Below are positions 34,101-45,836 of a stretch of DNA of 64,000 bases, in pieces; the first letter of the stretch is position 1, and each line of letters starts with the position of its first letter. The translations under genes were made by a program, and so were the position numbers. Under the pieces are notes generated by a model. The model saw only the letters and a list, made by a program, of their open reading frames with translations, was not told the origin of the DNA and ran no database searches. The DNA lies in the NCBI GenBank assembly GCA_958450365.1, contig CAUEEP010000939.1:186001-250000 (forward strand). The letters are read 5' to 3'. The stretch is from Mesorhabditis belari. Its lineage: Eukaryota > Nematoda > Chromadorea > Rhabditida > Rhabditidae.

Positions 34101-37100
34101 CTCTCGAAATAGATCCTTTTTATTCAAAAACAAGATCATTGATGACTAAAATTGAATTTCTATTACTTAAGAACTCATCAAATAACCTGCTTAAACCATC
34201 GACTATTGCAAATCGTTTCGAAGAGATCCATCGACTCTTGCATACGATTCTGAAACGAAAATACAATCGTTGAGGTGTTCTTTGTGCTCAAATCTGTAAA
34301 CACATCGCTTCTAGCGCACTGGATCCCCGCTGGGCCCCATTTTTCGCGCTAATCCACTGTTTATTATGAGAAAATTGGAATCTCAATGCACTAGTGATGT
34401 TTTTACACGAGAGCACAAAGTACACTAGTTGGCCTAGTTGGCCAAACCAAACCAAACTAGTTGGCCTCATAGTTGGCCTCATAGTTGGCCTCATAGTTGG
34501 CCTTTCCTTGAGCTTCTCAAATCACCTTAAAGTCGAGAAATTCCTCACATTTGTTTCTATTTGTCAAGAGGAATTTGATCAGCTCAATTTTGGTATCATT
34601 AGATGAGCAATCAGAAGTCTCATAGCTAGTAAATGATAGCAAAATTGGGCCGGTTGAATGAAAATTGGTTGATTACGATATTTTCGAAAATAGGTGCCTT
34701 TTAGAATTTTTAGAATAGAATTTTCTATTTCCCACAAACCGTTCGATTATCCTCCATCAACATTTGATCGTACTCATTGACCGCACAAATATAGATCACC
34801 GCGTTGACATCATCGAAATGGTGAATCCATTTTCGTCGCTCCGATCGTTGCCCGCCCACGTCGAATACTCTGTAAATAATCATAATCGTAAGCATAATAT
34901 CATAATAATTATAGTATTCCCGCGTACCCCTGAAAAGCTATAGTACGTCAAGTACTCTACAGTAGACCTGGTTTTCGGTCTGACTTTTTATCGAATCGAT
35001 TCGGTCCGAAATTTCGAATCGAATGAATCGTAAGGCCGAGGGTTCAATCCCTCTAGTGTTTTTCTTCTTTTATCATTTTTAAATTTTCGATGGGAAAGAC
35101 AGGGATAGGAAAGAGATATAGTGATCCCGATATTTGGTCGATTCAATAAAATGAATATCTCCCTCCAATCGATTCGCCGACCCCGAAAGCTCTCGGGTAC
35201 AAATTTACAGCGCAATATCGCCTTTCTGTACCATCTACAATGCAAAATAAAATCCCTATCTAAAAGGCCTTGAATAGCTCAATGTTTAGAGCACCGGATA
35301 GCTCAGTGGTTAGAGCATCTGTCAGGAAAGCAGAAGGCTTAAACAAGGTTGAAGGTTCAATTCCCTCTCCGGAAATGTTTCTTTGCCATTCCTCACTTTA
35401 CTTTATTAAATTTAGCTGCATTTTTGCTACAAATTCTGCATTTTGTGAAACCATTTGCCCTACTTAAACAGTGGCTAAATCGGGAGAAAAAATTCAAGTT
35501 GAACAGAGACTCAACAGAGAAGTTGAGTGTCCTCGATTCTCTCAGGATTTCTGTTTTGTCTCCCGATCACAAATCCAGAACCGGTTTGATTTGATTCGAA
35601 CCAAAATTGAACCAAAACCAAAACCAGATTCCCTCTACAGTACCCCGGAATGTCAGGGATACTGTATAAAAAACGCCTAGCTAGATTTTACAGTATCTAC
35701 ATGGGTCTAGCATTAGTCTACTGTCACATTTGCAATGTGGCATAGCACTGTCACAGTACTCCAGATTCAGTGCACCAGAAGGAGTGATTTTTTTACAGAT
35801 TTAAACTCAAAGTATAAGTTTTTTTGATACTCACCGAAAAATGCACTGTTTGATGGGGAAATTCACTTGAACGACCCCCGTTGTCGGCACTCGAATATGC
35901 AAATAGTCCTCTTTCGTGGGCCGATACGATGGAGAAGCTATTCGCTCCAAATCGTCCATAAAACTAAAATAAAAATTACCTAGGCATTAAAATATATCAA
36001 ATAAAACTTATCTATAGATAAAAATCTCAATTTTTTTTTTCCTAAAATCCATAAAAATCCTTCAACTCACTATTTCAACGAGTCGCCCACTTGAAATTCG
36101 GAGCGGCGAGCGAAAGCCCTTTGAATAGCTTGATCGGCCCAGAGGTTCTAAATTTACACAATTTTATTCGATAAATTTCTGATACTACGGATTTCTGATA
36201 CTACTATTGTACTTTTCAGAATACGGTACTTTTAATGTGTCCATCATATCGGGTGTCAAATCGAGCAGAAGTTTCTCCGATTCGGCCAGCGAGAGCACAC
36301 GACGAGCGTCCATCTGAAACCGAAAAACTAAAAACTACAAAGTCAGACTAAAAAAACCTGGTAGAAAACACATCAAAAAGGCAGACAAGTAAAAAACCAA
36401 AAAGCTTTCAAATGTTTCCGGCCAAATCAATACATTTTTGAACCAGTTTAGGCCATAAGTCAGATTTGGAAGCTTTTTGGTTTTTTACCGAATAATTAGT
36501 TTTCAGAAAAATTTTGATTATCAAGATTTTTGTTTCTTTAATATTTTTCTATAGATCACCTCTCGATCCTGATCGCTCAACTGGTAGATGAATTTGTCGA
36601 GCGCGCGAATGATCGTCGCCATTCCTAAAAGCACTATCAATTTTTAGAGATTAGATTTCGGTTTAGGCAAAAAAAACTTTTGCTTTTGAAAGCGAAAGTT
36701 TGAGATTTACTTTACGCTTAAATCTATAAATGCACCCTTTTTCGTGCACTGAATTCTTCGTTTTTCTCGAGCCACAAAGCCATTTTTCGAAGGCACGAAG
36801 CCAAAAATGAAGATTTCAGTGCACCAGAAAGTGTGCGTTTACAGATTTAAGCCTAAAGTACAACAAACGCCAACGAAAGTTACGAAATTTGCATACCGGT
36901 GACGAGATTACTATAGACGAGCGGCCGTTTATCCATCAATTCCTTCTCGGTGGCGCCATTACTGTGCAAAATTCTGAATTAGCTTTAAATTGAACTTTTC
37001 TTTTATCTAAACTCACTGCATTTGTTTCAGAATCGTGCTCTTCCCGCATTCGCCAGTGCCTAAATAATTTGTTTTAAAAAAAAAAAACAATATTGCCCAC

Positions 37101-39066
37101 CTAAAAGCAGCAATTTCTGATTTCCCAACTCGTCCTCCTGCTGTTTCCGCATCATTTTCTCGATTTTGCGATTCATTGAGATTTGTTCCTGAAAGTTTTC
37201 TACGATTAAGATATTTTTGATTCTTTAGACTGTATACTAGGCATTAGACCTAGGAATTTCGTCAATAGGAGAACGTCAATAGAAGTGCAACGGAAAAATG
37301 GCATTCCTCCGTCAATTTCACTCCGATCTTTTTCGATTTTGATATAAATTGACGCCGAATTTCGTTTTATAACGATTAAAATCAAAGACAAAAAATTGTA
37401 GTGAAATTGTCCAAGAGTGAAGATAAGGCATTTTTCCGTTGGATACTTATTAATACTCACACCCAAAAATCCCCAGGCATAGATCACACCCAAAATAGGC
37501 ATAGAATTGGTCTGTTGGATAGGTCAGGGCCCGGGTCTATCAACTGCTAAATTTAGCAAACTTTCGTTTTGCAAAATTCAACGGGCCCACCAACGCATTT
37601 AGCAAAATTTTGCTAAATTTAGCGCCAAACGATGTTTGCTTAAGTGCTATAGTAGTGCTGGTGCTATAGTAGTGGGCGGAGGGAATTTTTTTCGTCAAAT
37701 GACCTGATTTTTTTGCACCCAGGGGTTTTTGACTATGCCGAATCGTTTGGCAATGGTTTTACACAACGTTTCGCAACTTTTAACAACGTTTATAACAAAT
37801 AGCAACAAAAATAACAACCAGTTACCAACGAGGACATGAGACAACGAGCGTTTTCCCAATAACGCTAGTTTCATCTGCAATTAGTCTTGAATGTTATTAA
37901 AAGTTGCGAAATGTTGTGCAAGACCATCACCAATCGATTCAGCATAGTCAAAAACCCCTGGGTGCAAAAAATCAGCACATTTCGGGGGGTGGCTACTTTC
38001 CGCCAAATTTTTGCGCAACTCGCCATAACTTTCTTCTAAGTCGGCTAATCTTTATGATTTTGGTGTCATTTTGTTACACTTGTTAAGATCTACAAAATGA
38101 CATCAAAGATTAGCCCACTTAGAAGAAAGTTATGGTGGTTACGCTACAAATTGGCGTAAAGTAGCCACCTCCTAATTTCGCAAAAATTTTTTTTGAAAAA
38201 AACTAGTCAAGTCCCGCTTTTTTTTTGCTGACTGAATATGTTAGCTTTATGTGGTGGCATCAGAATATTGAGTCTACAAGAAACAAAACTCAATTTGGCT
38301 AAATTTAGCACTTAGCCAAGTTGCTAAATGCTAAATCGATTTTGCAAGATTGGCAAATGCTAAACCGCTAAATCCGTTCAGCTAGATGGCATTGCTAGAT
38401 TGTAAATAGTTTGGTGGACCCGGGTCCAGGACAGGCCAAGAGAAAGAGAAGACAAGAAAGATGAAGCCGCTAGAAAACGAAGAATTTAGTGCGCTTACAT
38501 GTGAGCACAAACCTGTAAAACACACCCTTTCTGGCGCTCTAATCCTGTTTTCCTCACTGGATTGCGCACAAATATCCCCCTGGGAACAAGACAACCATTA
38601 AACAATAATACTGTACTATTAACAAGTATACTTTGTGCTCTAATGGAAATGCAAGGTCACTAGTGATGCGAGACCTTGATCAAAAAATGCTCAATCATTT
38701 TCTTGCAAAAACCGCCTTGTTATAGAGAAAACTGAAGAATCCAGTGCTCCAGAAAGAATGCATTTACAGCATTGAACACAAAGTACAGGGTGTTCAATAT
38801 TTATGGGGACACTTTTGAGTTCACAGGTCGCTTAGCACTCTCAAAAAGCAACAGCGCAAAATGCAATAATTTTGAGAAAAAGTAACTTAAATTTGCGAAC
38901 GTTGAGCGTATTGATAAGTGTGTTTCCTTTATTAGCATTAAACATGTACAAAATGAGCTCTAAACCTAGCAATCTACTGGTCCCTCATAAATAATGAACA
39001 CAAAGTACACAAATCTTCCTCCACTTTACCCACCTTAACCTCAGGAGCGGCACAAACGGCGCCCAT
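31176..39066 (-). CDS. Heterotrimeric G-protein alpha subunit (13 exons)
   Basis: GTP-binding and hydrolysing switch that couples membrane receptors to effectors at the inner plasma membrane. Minus-strand exons, all in phase: 39066-39034, 37188-37101, 37059-37017, 36961-36897, 36624-36560, 36313-36230, 36147-36071, 35963-35835, 34869-34740, 34249-34187, 34145-34055, 33799-33681 and 31247-31176; 352 residues, the family length. MGAVC at the start offers Gly2 for myristoylation and Cys5 for palmitoylation. The P-loop GTGECGKST (41-49) deviates from the usual GAGESGKST. RVPTTG holds the catalytic Arg, [12 protein letters not shown] is switch II with the catalytic Gln, LNKKDLF is the guanine-specificity motif and ETCATDTTQ the last loop. 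The C-terminus KNLRGTGIK lacks the Cys at -4 that pertussis toxin modifies. It belongs to a divergent nematode GPA group; I cannot say which. Introns 1, 8, 9 and 12 are loaded with repeats. Confidence 0.96.
31369..32303. mobile_element. Family H inverted-repeat element containing two opposed tRNA-like units
   Basis: In the last intron of the G-alpha gene. Arms 31369-31500 and 32160-32303 pair (TGGATAGGCTGG, ACGATTCGACGCAGAATTTC, CTGCTTTCCGTTTTTGC). The loop holds a class II tRNA-like unit on the plus strand (31827-31897: GGGTGGCCAAGTGGTAATAG, GGGTTCGAATCC) and a partner on the minus strand (32040-32108: GGGTTCGAACCCGG reads as a B box). A related element is at 43441-44661 and a single arm at 58915-59025. 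Frames in this region are not recognisable proteins. Confidence 0.75.
32304..33680. other. Rest of G-alpha intron 12, with a 150-bp direct repeat
   Basis: Positions 33140-33270 and 33420-33560 are direct copies sharing ACAAGATCTCATCGTCAGCT and CATCGATAGGTTCTGATA. Minus-strand open frames of 97 codons (32241-32534) and 76 codons (32763-32993) look protein-like (for example [20 protein letters not shown]) but match no family I know. The first overlaps the element arm. Confidence 0.5.
34277..34430. mobile_element. Short family A inverted repeat in G-alpha intron 9
   Basis: Left TTCTTTGTGCTCAAATCTGT and right ACGAGAGCACAAAGTACAC are inverted family A termini about 150 bp apart. A 13-bp direct repeat CATAGTTGGCCT (four units) follows at 34460-34505. 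Confidence 0.7.
35020..35373 (+). tRNA. tRNA-like repeats in G-alpha intron 8
   Basis: Positions 35292-35373 read CCGGATAGCTCAGTGGTTAG, an anticodon-like stem TCTGT/GCAGA with loop CAGGAAA, then a long variable part and GGTTCAATTCCCTCTCCGG. The base before the presumed anticodon is A rather than the invariant T, and the T stem has a mismatch, so it is not a functional tRNA. Positions 35030-35060 carry only the T-arm part (GAGGGTTCAATCCCTC). It is antisense to the host gene. Confidence 0.5.
36720..36862. mobile_element. Compact family A inverted repeat in G-alpha intron 4
   Basis: Left GCTTAAATCTATAAATGCAC and CGTGCACTGAATTCTTCG, right complement GATTTCAGTGCACCAGAAAG and GTTTACAGATTTAAGCC. 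The central hairpin is about 30 bp. This is the smallest complete family A copy. Confidence 0.8.
37660..38172. mobile_element. Family F element with a family D MITE inserted in its right arm
   Basis: In G-alpha intron 1. The family F left end GGTGCTATAGTAGTGGGCGG begins at 37660. The arms pair around 37850 (for example TTGCACCCAGGGGTTTTTGA and complement). At 37985 the right arm is broken by a family D palindrome (37985-38172; ends GGGGGTGGCTACTTTCCGCC and GGCGTAAAGTAGCCACCTCC). Flanks ACATTTCG and TAATTTCG agree at six of eight bases. Confidence 0.82.
38173..39033. repeat. Family A fragments in G-alpha intron 1
   Basis: Three scattered family A termini: 38475-38545 (CCTTTCTGGCGCTCTAATCC), 38620-38650 and 38720-38790 (AATCCAGTGCTCCAGAAAG to ACACAAAGTAC). 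Positions 38270-38420 are low-complexity with repeated TGCTAAAT words. No gene. Confidence 0.6.
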
Positions 39067-39364
39067 TGGTTCATCGCCCTTCCAGTTTGGCTGATCTTGT
39101 CGAAATGTTTTTGAATCTAAAAAAAACAATTTAGATATTGATATCAAAAACACCAGGAATATAAAAAACATCAAAAATATCAAAAACACAATATTGATTC
39201 GAGAACAGGCAAATGAGTGTCGAATTTTCGCAAAAAAACTGGACCAAAAAGCAGCTGTTTCGGGGTGGAAATTCTCGAGCAGATGGGGTTTTCAAAAAAA
39301 ATTTGGCTATTAAAAATTTCTAACTTCAAAATGCTCAATGGCCGCGATGGGATTGGAATTAGAC

Positions 39365-39549
39365 GGGGTAGGGTAATTTCCGCAATTTTTTTTGCGCAAC
39401 AGGGTCATTTGCGCAACTCGCCATAACTTTTTTTTCTAAGTGGGTCAATCTTTATGATTTTGGTTTCATTTTGTTGTACTTATTGAGATCTAGATTGCGC
39501 AAATGACCCTGTTGCGCAAAAAAAAAAATTTCGGAAATTAGCCTACCCC
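39365..39549. mobile_element. MITE, family E, with perfect 8-bp target duplication AATTAGAC
   Basis: A 185-bp palindrome. Ends GGGGTAGGGTAATTTCCGC and GAAATTAGCCTACCCC. AATTAGAC is present on both sides (39357-39364, 39550-39557). It shares GCGCAACAGGGTCATTTGCG and the inner TCTTTATGATTTTGGTTTC with the copies at 25093 and 61692 and, internally, with family D. Confidence 0.93.
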
Positions 39550-39696
39550 AATTAGACAGCTTAAAAGAAAGTTTAAAAGACGCTTTTGTTTTTAAATCAA
39601 TCCGACAATCTTGCGAGTGAGTTGAATTACTCGAATAAAATTTAAATGAATGATTTTTTTCCTCGATTAATCGATTAATCGATCGTCCAACCTTTT

Positions 39697-40665
39697 ATAC
39701 GCGCCCAGCCCCCTTTGTCATTGGCAATCCAACTTTGAGCTCAAATATCTTGGTGTTGGGCTGTCCAATTTAAATAGTTTTTGTACCAATCGACAGAGAA
39801 AGACTTGGCGCATCTAATGATATCAAGAATATCTAAATTCGTCAGCCATATACCAAATATTTGAGCTCAAAGTTAGATTGCCAATGGCAAAGGGGCGGGC
39901 GCGCGTATCAAATGTCCCAGAATCTGGCCTGAAAGCTTTCCTCTTGAAGCAGCAGTTCTGGCTGATAAAAACAAACATCTTACTTGCACAGAAAAAAAGG
40001 TTTTTCAGCTTTATTCTAAAGATTTCTTTCTAAAAATCAATTTCCCAAAAGAGACGCACTCTAAACGCTAATTATCCACGGCGAGAATTTCGTAAAATTG
40101 GAAAGGTCCAATTTAAATAGTTTTTGTCTCAACTGACAGAGAAAGACTTGGCGCATCCAATGATGCCAAGAATATCCAAAGTGGCCAGACCAACACCAAG
40201 ATATTTGAGCTCAAAGTTAAATTGCCAATGGCAAAGGGGGCGGGACGCGTATAAAAGGTCTTCCTGGCCCCGCCCCTTTTGCCAACCCAACTTTGAGCTT
40301 AACTATCTAGCTGTTGGGCTGTTTAACTGAAATATTTTTAGTATCATTCGATGCGCCAAGTCTTTCTCTGTCGATTGATACAAAAACTATTTCAATTGGA
40401 CAGCCCAACACCAAGAAATTTGAGCTCAAAGCTGGATTGCCAATGGCAAAGGGGCGGGCGCGCGTATCAAATGTCCCAAAATCTGGCCTGAAAGCTTTCC
40501 TCTTGAAACAGCAGTCCTAGCCGATAAAAACAAGCATCTTACTTGCACAGAAAAAAAGGTTTTTCAACTTTATTCTAAAGATTTCTTTCTAAAAATCAAT
40601 TTCCCGAAAAAGACGCACTCTAAACGCTAATTATCCACGGAGAAAATTTCGTAAAATTGGAAAGG
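39697..40665. repeat. Family G palindromes with 195-bp tails, tandem copies
   Basis: The family G unit is a 210-bp palindrome with ends ATACGCGCCC..CCCC / GGGGCGGGCGCGCGTAT, containing TGAGCTCAAATATCTTGGTG and AGAAAGACTTGGCGCAT. Copies: 39697-39909, 40107-40252 (left end missing), 40256-40468. The first and third are followed by the same tail of about 195 bp (AATCTGGCCTGAAAGCTTTC to TAATTATCCACGG). The combination recurs at 60241-60622. Open frames of 60-70 codons here are artefacts of the palindrome. Confidence 0.82.
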
Positions 40666-42000
40666 TCGCCGTTGAGAAAAGAAAATGAAGACACGATTTG
40701 AGATTTGCAAAATTTGAGTTCTAAAAACGATAATTAAGTCTAGGCAATCGTCACATTGGAAAAGGAAAAAAAATGAGGAAAAAGTCCCACCTGGGACACC
40801 TGGGAATCGAATCAAAAAGAAATTGATTGGCTGAGTGACACTAGAGATCTTTCATGAAATGTACTTTGTGCTCAAAAAGTTTGTAAAAGCACCCTTTCCA
40901 GTGCACTCAAGTTTTTATTGCACAAGCAATGTATAAGCAATGCTTTAAGCAATTGCTATAAGCAATTTCTTTAAGAAAGTGCAGCTTTCAATGCACCAGA
41001 AGATTTGCGTTTACAGATGAACAAAAAAATACACGAAAGATGCACGAAAGATACACGAAAAAATAGAAGGAAAGTCGACTTAAGCATCCCTTTTCTTCTC
41101 CAAACGGATTGCCCCAATAGCCGAGTGGTTAGCAGTGTTGCCAATCTGCCTGACTGTCTACCAATCTGCCAATCTGTCAGACTGTCTGCCAATCTACCTG
41201 ACTGTCTGCCAATCTGCCTGACTGTCTGCCAATCTGCCTGACTGTCTGCCAATCTGCCTGACTGTCTGCCAATCTACCTGACTGTCTGCCAATCTACCTG
41301 ACTGTCTGCCAATCTGCCTGACTGTCTGCCAATCTACCTGACTGCCTGCCAATCTGCCAATCTGCCAATCTGTCAGACTGTCAATCGAAAGTTTGACATA
41401 TCGATCGAAAATTCGATCCCGATCTCGGCCTCTGCCAGATTTTTCAATCTCTGCCAATCTCTTCCAATCTCTGCAAATCCCTTCCAATCTCTTCCAATCT
41501 CTGCCCAATTTTCCTCACCAGAAAGCCTGCGTTTACAAGATTTAACCTCAAAGTACCCAAAAAGAAAGTATAAAATAAGAATTTACAATAAAAAAATCAA
41601 TTTTTCACCTTTTTTACCTTTTTTACCTTTTCTTACCTACATTTCTAGTTTTCAGGGAAATTTTTCTATGAAAAAGAGTCGGCTACAAATCTTTCTCAAC
41701 TATGAGAAAAGCCATGATTTGTTGCGAAAAGTAGTTAGATAGTGGTAAAAGTTAAAAAGTAAAAATTATCAAGAAATATTAGTATATTAGTACTTTTTTT
41801 GCAAATAAAAACTCCGAAAAGCAGAGATTTTACAGGAAAATACAATTTTACGCTTAAAATAAACGTATAAAAAATGTTCGGAGAAAATGAAAATGAAAAT
41901 GAAAAGTGATTCGATCGCCGGCATCCAATTGAATATTTTTATGCGATTCAGACATTTTGTGGTTTTTTAATGGGTAAATAAGAAATTTGCGCGTATTTTG
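40666..42000. repeat. Family A element, tRNA-like fragment and 20-bp satellite
   Basis: Positions 40861-41020 are a family A inverted repeat (GTACTTTGTGCTCAAAAAG to TTTGCGTTTACAGATG). Position 41109 on carries a tRNA D-arm-like CCCCAATAGCCGAGTGGTTA without a 3' half. Positions 41140-41390 are about 13 copies of a 20-bp unit (AATCTGCCTGACTGTCTGCC). Positions 41518-41558 are another family A right end. From 41560 to 42000 nothing is recognisable. Confidence 0.7.
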
Positions 42001-42002
42001 AG

Positions 42003-42905
42003 CTCAATTTTTGGAAACGCACGCTTTCTGGTGCACTGAATTCCTACTGTGAGACGTGAGACGAGCGTGAGACGAGACGACGTCTACTGTGAGACAAGCG
42101 CCCTCGCACTGCGCCCTCTACTGTGAGACAAGCGCCCTCGCACTGCGCCCTCTACTGTGAGACAAGCGCCCTCGCACTGCGCCCTCTACTGTGAGACAAG
42201 CGCCCTCGCACTGCGCCCTCTATTGTGAGACAAGCGCCCTCTATTGTGAGACAAGCGCCCTCTATTGTGAGACAAGCGCCCTCACACTGCGCCCTCTATT
42301 GTGAGACAAGCGCCCTCTATTGTGAGACAAGCGCCCTCGCACTGCGCCCTCTATTGTGAGACAAGCGCCCTCTATTGTGAGACAAGCGCCCTCGCACTGC
42401 GCCCTCTATTGTGAGACAAGCGCCCTCGCACTGCGCCCTCTATTGTGAGACAAGCGCCCTCGCACTGCGCCCTCTATTGTGAGACAAGCGCCCTCGCACT
42501 GCGCCCTCTACTGTGAGACAAGCGCCCTCGCACTGCGCCCTCTATTGTGAGACAAGCGCCCTCGCACTGCGCCCTCTATTGTGAGACAAGCGCCCTCGCA
42601 CTGCGCCCTCTACTGTGAGACAAGCGCCCTCGCACTATTTTGGGTTTACTTTAGTCTTTTAACTTACTTGTTAACTTTTAACTTCTGCGCTGTCCTACTT
42701 GATTCTAGTGCACTCAAAGCATTAAAGAAGCAGAATTGCATCAAATTGCATCAAATTGCATCAAATTCTGCTTCTTTAATGCTTTGAGTGCACTAGAATC
42801 AAGTAGGACAGCGCAGAAGTTAAAAGTTAACACAGTTAACACAATTAAAAGTTAACAAGTAAGTTAAAAGCTAACAAATAAGTTAAAAGACTAAAGTAAA
42901 CCCAA
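42003..42905. repeat. Family A end, 34-bp satellite and perfect hairpin
   Basis: A family A left terminus (42003-42045) leads directly into about 18 copies of a 33-34 bp unit (CTCTACTGTGAGACAAGCGC, CCTCGCACTGCGCC) up to 42640, some units lacking the second half. This runs into a strong inverted repeat 42645-42905 whose arms include CTGCGCTGTCCTACTTGATT and TGCACTCAAAGCATTAAAGA, with three TTGCATCAAA units in the loop. Confidence 0.85.
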
Positions 42906-43440
42906 AAAAAGGCGAATCAATTGCATCAAAAGTTTATAGTACAAAATCTAATCTATATAATCTAATCTAAACATAAAGTAAACTTAAAAAGAACAAATCA
43001 AGGAAACAAATGAAGAAATTTGAGAAAGAAAATCGATGAAAGCACAGATTCCTAAGTGATAAAGTGATCGAAAAGGAAGATGGCTCATTAGTTGATGATT
43101 GCGGGTGCCCATTTGGCTCTGTACCCCAAAATACAGTCTTCCCCCCTTTCCTCCTCCTTCAAAATCTCTCTCTTCTCCAATCCAATTTCCCCTTCCACTT
43201 TTTAGCCACTTTCCTATTACCATTGTTGCCCAAGTAACCAACAACAGCGAAAATCTGATTTTCTTTCTTTCCCTTTTCACTCAATTACCCACTTTTTCGT
43301 GTATTTTCATCAGAAAATCGACTAATCGAATCAATTAGTCACAATTTTGTGGAACTCAATCGATTCAAGACCAAAGTTTTGACTAAATGGAAATTGTTGA
43401 ATTTAGAAAGAAATTTCAATTGAGTTTTGGCAAGACGGCA
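42906..43440. other. Gene-less region
   Basis: Positions 43140-43215 are strongly pyrimidine-rich on the plus strand (CCCTTTCCTCCTCC). The 79- and 98-codon frames overlapping it are low-complexity. Nothing else is supported. Confidence 0.4.
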
Positions 43441-44661
43441 AGACGATTCGACGCAGAATTTCACGCTGAATCCGAATCTGCTTTCCGTTTTGGCTATGGA
43501 GCACTCTGTCAAAAGTTATAAGCCTTCAAAGTTATAAGCCTTCAAAGTTATAAGCCCTTAAAGTTATAATCCCTCAAAACTATAAGCCCTCAAAGTTATA
43601 AGCCCTCAAAGTTATAAGCCCTTAAAGTTATAAGCCCTCAAAACTATAATCCCTCAAAGTAAGGAGTTTCGGATCTTTACGGCTATCGGGGGTCCAGCGA
43701 TTATCGGAGGCGATCGAGTTTTTTTGCCCGACTTGCATCTCGATTTTAGATAGCTTTTTGTTAATAACTTTGGATGAAACAAATAGTCTCTGAAAGTTGA
43801 CGTTCTAAGCTATCTAAATCTTATTAATACTTCCTGATCTGACAAGTTTAAGGTGCTTAAAAATGAGCTGCAAGTTGGCCAAAAACTCGGCCACTCCGAT
43901 AATCGCTCGACCCTCCCAATAACCGTAAAGATCCCAAAAATCAAACATAAACCTTAAAACCTGACTTCTGTTGCTGAAGAAGTGCAGGGTGGCCAAGTGG
44001 TAATAGGTTAGAATACAAGGAAAGGCCTGCCGGGTTCGAATCCGTCAGCTGGCTTTTTGTTGCTTTTTAGGTTTAAATGGCTTTAAATGGATAGCTGGCC
44101 TACGCGGGACTGATGAACAGTCATAGGCCCGATCCGAATCTGCTGATTAGTCACAATTTTGTGGAACTCAATCGATTCAAGACCAAAGTTTTGACTAAAT
44201 GGAAATTGTTGAATTTAGAAAGGAATTTCAATTGGGTTTTGGCGAGAAAATGAAATGAGCAAAAGACGATTCGACGCAGAATTTCACGCTCAATCCGAAT
44301 CTGCTTTCCGTTTTTGCTAAATAACACTCTATCAAAAGCTATACGCCCTCAAAGTTTTGTATCGGATTCAAAATCACCAAGTTTATAACCAGTTTTCGCA
44401 GAGGGCTCACAAGGCAGTGGTGGCCGAGTGGCAGTGGGTTAGGATTGAAGGCGAGTGGCAGTTCGAGTCCGCTGAGTCTCTGGTTCGAGTCGGTTCGAGG
44501 TTCGAGTTCGAGGGGGACTGATTTTGAAACATTTTAAGGTCTATTTTTGATTTTTGAAACTCCTCACAAAACTTTAAACGCGTATAACTTTTGACAGAGT
44601 GCTCCATAGCGAAAACGGAAAGCAGATTCGGATTCAGCGTGAAATTCGGCGTCGAATCGTC
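43441..44661. mobile_element. Family H inverted-repeat element with tRNA-like cargo
   Basis: Left arm 43441-43510 (ACGATTCGACGCAGAATTTC, CTGCTTTCCGTTTTGGC) and right arm 44560-44661 pair. A second left-arm copy starts at 44265, so the element is compound. The left arm runs into about nine copies of a 16-17 bp unit (AAAGTTATAAGCCCTC, 43510-43660). Cargo: a tRNA-like unit at 43984-44055 nearly identical to 31827-31897, and another at 44409-44515 (GGTGGCCGAGTGGCAGTGGG, TCTGGTTCGAGTC). No transposase. Confidence 0.75.
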
Positions 44662-45836
44662 TTTGGCTCATGTCATTTTCTCGCCACAATCAGTTGGATT
44701 GTTGTTAAAATCGTTATTTTTAGAATTCTTGATCAAAAAACGTTTCTTTTGTTTGAAAAACATAAAACTGTTTGCTTTTTTTGTTTGTTTAACTCTGGAA
44801 ATGAATTTTAAAAGCGATTCAAGTGGTTCAGAAGATCCAAAAATCGATTTAAAAGCGATTCAAGTGATTCAGAAGATCCAAAAATCGATTTACAAGCGAT
44901 TCAAGTGGTTCAGAAGATCCAAAAATCGAAATTAAACTTGAGAATTGCACTAGAAGGGGTATGTTTACGGCTTTAAGCTCAAAGCACTACCTGGAAAACT
45001 AGCTAGTCCTAGCCTGGGTCTAGCTCAGTCACTGGTCTTTAAACATGGGCCTGATTTCGAACCTAATTCTAGCCTGAACTTCCCTTATTACAAACTGAAG
45101 CTAGGGCCTGGCCTGGTCCAGGCCTAAACTGGACCTGGCCTGGACCAGGCCTGGACCAGGCGAGAACTCGTTTGCTTGTCTACTTTGCGTGTCAAAAAGC
45201 TAAACATTTCCCTTCTGGCACACTGATTTGGTATACATTTTGCTGCTTTTTTTGATTTGCTGCTTTTTTTTGATTTTAAACAACTGTGAACAACTGTAAA
45301 CAACTGTAAACAACTGTAAACAACAAATTTTACAACCAGTTTACTGTATACTGTAAAAAAAACAAACAAAACATTTTTTACACATAAAGTTAATCTTTAT
45401 TCCATTCAAATACACAAATTTTAAAGGGGCACAATGTTTTTTTCAAAGCAAATACCAGTAGAAATTTGTTTAGAGATTAAAATTAGAACAAAGATTTCGA
45501 GAAGAAAATGAAGAGAAAGAGAAAATCATCAAAATCATCAAAATCATCAAAATCATCAAGAGAAAATCATCAAAAGCGAAAGATTTTCTCAAAAGAACTA
45601 CAAGAAAAGGATTTTCAATGGGGAAAGTGAACTTTAAATCGTTCTCAGTAGTGAAAAGTACTGAATTTTCGTCCGAAATTTGAAAAGTTTATGCAAAGAT
45701 TTGATGTATTTTGTGCTTTAATTGTAAACGCAAAGACTCTGGTGCACTGAATTCTTCATTTTTGAATAATTCTCGTGATAACAAGTCGTTTCGGGCAAAG
45801 AAAAATCGAGAAAAATGCAGAACTCACTGTGGCGCC
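44662..45836. repeat. Simple repeats and family A fragments
   Basis: Positions 44815-44930 hold three 39-bp units (GTGGTTCAGAAGATCCAAAA). Others: 44945-44985 family A right end; 45110-45165 AGGCCTGGACC repeats; 45285-45325 CAACTGTAAA repeats; 45525-45575 TCATCAAAA repeats; 45713-45765 family A left end. No gene. Confidence 0.65.

Noticed and set aside
33908..34273. 121-codon plus-strand frame
   Set aside because: It lies antisense to two real G-alpha exons (34055-34145 and 34187-34249) and is a shadow of them.
35292..35373. tRNA-Ser (GGA)
   Set aside because: The base before the anticodon is A instead of the invariant T, the acceptor has only five pairs and the variable region does not pair; related fragments are dispersed, so it is a repeat.
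41109..41135. Possible tRNA-Ser/Leu gene
   Set aside because: Only a D-arm-like stretch is present; it runs into a 20-bp satellite and no anticodon or T arm follows.
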